A stretch of DNA of 64,000 nt, from the NCBI GenBank assembly GCA_964545715.1, contig CAZJHX010000034.1:8386-72385 (forward strand), written 5' to 3'. Source of the stretch: CAZJHX01 sp964545715. Its GTDB lineage: Bacteria > Myxococcota_A > UBA9042 > GCA-2863065. A program made the position numbers and the translations under genes. Shown here one piece after another: positions 61,783 to 64,000 of the stretch. The notes beneath the pieces are model-generated. The model did no database searches, was not told where the DNA came from, and saw nothing but the letters and a program-made list of their open reading frames with translations. Position 1 is the stretch's first letter; every line of letters begins with the position of its first letter.

Positions 61783-63324
61783 TCAGAGTTCCTGGGTCAC
61801 GACCACACGCTGCCCCGCAGCCTGGGTGCCGAGAGGCTGGGTGGTGCCGTCGGGCCACGTGATGGTCACGGCGGTCGCGGCGTCTGCCTGCCCCAGCCCA
61901 AAGTGGACTGCGCGCGTGGACGATCCGCCGTAGCTCGGCGCGCCCGCGACCACCCGCGTCATCGTTTTACCTGCCGCGGTCGCTGTGATCACGGTCCCGA
62001 CGGGCGGTGACATGCCCGGCACCACCGGGACGATCTGCAGCCACTGCCCCCCCACGCCCAGCTCGTTGCGCAGCAGCGTGGGCGCGCCGTCCACGTTGGC
62101 CACGAGCACATCCAGATCCCCATCCTGGTCGATGTCGCTGACCGCCACGCCGCGGCTGTGTCGCACGGCCTCCAGACCGCTGCCGGGTCCGCCGGTCGCG
62201 GGCACGAAGGTCCCACCCCCGTCGTTGGCGAAAAACGCATTCAGCTGCCGGCCGTCGCCGCATTGCGCGCCGGGCGAGGCGCCGTTGGCCACGAACAGAT
62301 CGACGTCGCCGTCGTGGTCGAAGTCCTGCAAGGCCGCGCCAAAGCCGGTGGTCGCCGCGGTCGATTCCAGTCCACGCTCGGCCGCCGACTCGATGAACTT
62401 GCCGAGCTCGCCGTCCCACACATGCAGCCGATCCGGCGCCGTCCCGGCCTCCGCCGTGATGTAGATGTCCACCCGCCCGTCGCCGTCCACGTCCCCAACC
62501 GCAGCCCCGCGCGCGGTCGTCGGCACGGTCAGACCCAGGGAGTCGTTGGTGTGAAACCCCAGGTGGCCGTCGCCGATGAAGATGCGGTCGGGCGTCTCCA
62601 AATCGGTGACGATCACGACGTCCACCATGCCGTCCGCCGTCACGTCCGCGGTCAGCGCCGACCGGCTCAGATAGGTCTCGCCGCCCGTGGCGTCCGTCTG
62701 CAGGTATTCGCCGTCGACCAGCCGAATGATGCGATCCTCGACCGCCGTCTTGCCCGCCGGCGCATCGCACGTGGGCCCCGCGCCGTCGTCCTCGGCCGCC
62801 CACGGGTGGGCCATGTAGACGTCCAGGCCGGCGCGCTGAGCGTAGTCGCCAAAAGACACCGGGCCCGGCACCCGGCCAAGCTCGTCGACCGGCATCATGG
62901 CGTCGTCCAGGGTAAACGCGCCGTCGGCGCCCGCCAGGTACACGAGCGAGACCGTGTCGGTGACGATAAGCAGGTCGTCGCGTCCGTCCTGGTTGAGGTC
63001 CACGGCGTACGGAAACTGGGCAAACAGCCCGGGGTGCTGCAGCGTCGCCAGCGGCGTGAACACGCCCTGGCCGCCGTTTAGATACAGGCGCGTACTGTCC
63101 TTGCCGGGCAGCACCACATCGTCCACGCCGTCACCGTCCAGGTCCGCGAACGCCACGCCACTGCCGGGGTCGGACGCGCCCGCCAGCCCGGCGGCGACAG
63201 TGACATCTTGAAAGAGCAGCAGCGGGTTGTCGGGCGGCAACGTGGCCGGCGTCACGGGCGCTGCCGGGTCTTCACCTCCGCATGCGACAAGCGCCAACAG
63301 CCCTGCCAACCACCCGCTACGCAA
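61783..63324 (-). CDS. FG-GAP/VCBS repeat lipoprotein with ASPIC/UnbV domain
   Basis: 513 residues from a TTG start. The signal peptide MRSGWLAGLLALVAC has lipobox LVAC. Residues about 35-420 hold FG-GAP repeats with Ca-binding D-x-D-x-D-G-x-x-D motifs (FADLDGDGVDDVVLP, GDVDGDGRVDIYIT, QDFDHDGDVDLFVAN, SDIDQDGDLDVLVAN), forming an integrin-like propeller. The last 90 residues match the ASPIC/UnbV domain (VGTVITATAAGKTMTRVV, HFGLGQADAATAVTITWPDG). It sits between the lipoproteins at 61229 and 63328 with gaps of 2-3 nt, so the three form an operon. A role in binding glycans or proteins on the surface is inferred. Confidence 0.92.
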   Translation of the reverse strand: MRSGWLAGLLALVACGGEDPAAPVTPATLPPDNPLLLFQDVTVAAGLAGASDPGSGVAFADLDGDGVDDVVLPGKDSTRLYLNGGQGVFTPLATLQHPGLFAQFPYAVDLNQDGRDDLLIVTDTVSLVYLAGADGAFTLDDAMMPVDELGRVPGPVSFGDYAQRAGLDVYMAHPWAAEDDGAGPTCDAPAGKTAVEDRIIRLVDGEYLQTDATGGETYLSRSALTADVTADGMVDVVIVTDLETPDRIFIGDGHLGFHTNDSLGLTVPTTARGAAVGDVDGDGRVDIYITAEAGTAPDRLHVWDGELGKFIESAAERGLESTAATTGFGAALQDFDHDGDVDLFVANGASPGAQCGDGRQLNAFFANDGGGTFVPATGGPGSGLEAVRHSRGVAVSDIDQDGDLDVLVANVDGAPTLLRNELGVGGQWLQIVPVVPGMSPPVGTVITATAAGKTMTRVVAGAPSYGGSSTRAVHFGLGQADAATAVTITWPDGTTQPLGTQAAGQRVVVTQEL

Positions 63325-63327
63325 GGA

Positions 63328-64000
63328 CTACGGACACTCCATGACAGGGGCGTTGGCCACGACCGGGCCCAGGTTCCACTGGTTGTCGCCGTGGTTGTCG
63401 ACGTGGAAGACGAACTTGGAGCCTTTGGGATAGTGCTTGTCGGCGACGAACGAATGCGACGTCCACACCGGCTCGCCGGTCGGCACGTCCGCGGTGAACC
63501 CGATGAGCTCGGTGAGCTCGCTGTAGGTCTCGCCCACCGCGACTTTGACGTTGTACGGCCCCTCGGACTTGTCGATGAGGTTCGTGATGTAGACGCACAC
63601 CTTCACCGTCGTGCCCTGCAGCAGCCCCTCGCCGGTGTCCCAGCTGACGGTGCCGTGGTTGCATTTGTCGGTGGCGATGGTGAACCACTCGCCGTCGTAC
63701 GTCGGCAGGCCGCTCTCCGCCTCGAAGCCCGGCGCGATGGGGTTGGTCACCTCGACGCAGTCCGTCATGCCGGGCGACCACCAGGGATCGTCGTCATTGG
63801 GCACGTGCGTCCAGTCGGGATGGTTGATCAGGCCGTAGGGCCCTTCAGGCACCTCGTCCGCCCAGTCGGGCAGCGGCAGGCCGGTGTCCCCGGTGTCCGT
63901 CGTGTCTTCCCCGGTGTCGGTCGTATCCGTGGTGTCGGTCGTGTCCTCGCCCGTCCCGGTGTCGGTGGTGTCCGTCGTGTCGGTCGTATCCGTCGTGTCC
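63328..64000 (-). CDS. Beta-sandwich-module protein with Asp-Thr linker, N-terminus beyond window
   Basis: The right edge cuts the 5' end. At least 224 residues are visible: a linker of D-T-T units (63853-64000), then a Pro/Asp/Trp region and a C-terminal beta-rich module (VKVAVGETYSELTEL, SKFVFHVDNHGDNQWNLGPVV). The module is related to those in 55378-56457 and 60255-60737. The Asp-Thr linker style suggests a lipoprotein whose signal peptide lies outside the window. The stop is 3 nt before the FG-GAP gene, implying cotranscription. Confidence 0.85.
   Translation of the reverse strand, partial: DTTDTTDTTDTTDTGTGEDTTDTTDTTDTGEDTTDTGDTGLPLPDWADEVPEGPYGLINHPDWTHVPNDDDPWWSPGMTDCVEVTNPIAPGFEAESGLPTYDGEWFTIATDKCNHGTVSWDTGEGLLQGTTVKVCVYITNLIDKSEGPYNVKVAVGETYSELTELIGFTADVPTGEPVWTSHSFVADKHYPKGSKFVFHVDNHGDNQWNLGPVVANAPVMECP
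63870..64000 (-). repeat. Low-complexity Asp-Thr-Thr coding repeat
   Basis: Imperfect 9-nt units (GACACSACS) encode D-T-T/D-T-G runs in the linker of the gene at the right edge. It continues outside the window. Confidence 0.75.

Overview
The window is GC-rich, densely coded, and looks like a chromosome segment of a predatory or social deltaproteobacterium, most likely Myxococcota. No ribosomal marker is present, so the order is left open. The signs are: membrane-anchored Hanks-type Ser/Thr kinases, an FHA-domain sigma54 activator, a kinase/nSTAND/WD40 giant, many lipoproteins with Gly/Asp/Thr linkers after the lipobox Cys, Cys-rich 'CxxxGxC' repeat proteins, thrombospondin type 3 repeats and MYXO-CTERM-like C-terminal sorting tails. 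I saw no rRNA, tRNA, CRISPR array, IS element or prophage.

Layout. 1-6009 is a signalling block: kinase (partial), M23 peptidase lipoprotein, FHA-sigma54 activator, second kinase. 6006-14013 holds a CxxCH lipoprotein, a C39-like peptidase, and a translationally coupled pair (Cys-rich lipoprotein plus beta-solenoid repeat lipoprotein). 14014-17733 has a cytoplasmic-looking M23 protein and a broken subtilisin-like gene with debris. 17734-22861 has a serine hydrolase, then a divergent pair, an AAA+ ATPase and a DUF4157 protein, of the kind carried by extracellular contractile injection systems (eCIS), but without eCIS structural genes in view. 23046-31492 has an LVIVD-repeat lipoprotein, a small basic secreted protein, an M28 peptidase and the kinase-nSTAND-WD40 protein. 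31431-39213 is a minus-strand run: REC-class III cyclase, lipoprotein, HMG-CoA-lyase-like enzyme, nucleotide-transporter-like protein with HEAT and two cNMP-binding domains, DUF4349 protein. 39408-49958 has an outer-membrane protein, an ILVBL/HACL2-like ThDP enzyme, Cys-rich and very large secreted proteins and two small lipoproteins. 50009-64000 starts with a DsbD-like reductase and continues with lipoproteins: FGE-sulfatase domain, CxxCH proteins, a DUF1501/DUF1549-type pair, Cys repeats, and an FG-GAP/ASPIC protein.

The standout observation is the DsbD-like gene at 50009-51280. Its thioredoxin active site reads W-UGA-L-T-C with an in-frame UGA at 51020-51022. The frame stays open and thioredoxin-like for 85 further codons, and a 6-bp hairpin with a GGUCG loop lies 17 nt downstream, which fits a bacterial SECIS element. 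The simplest reading is a selenocysteine-containing (UxxC) membrane thiol reductase.

Other patterns: many gene pairs overlap by ATGA, indicating coupled operons; several promoters of the form TTGAnn-N17/18-TAnnnT end 6-7 nt before the start codon, suggesting leaderless transcripts; and GGACA/TGTCC palindromes recur in three intergenic regions. All functions are inferred from reading motifs; no database search was run.
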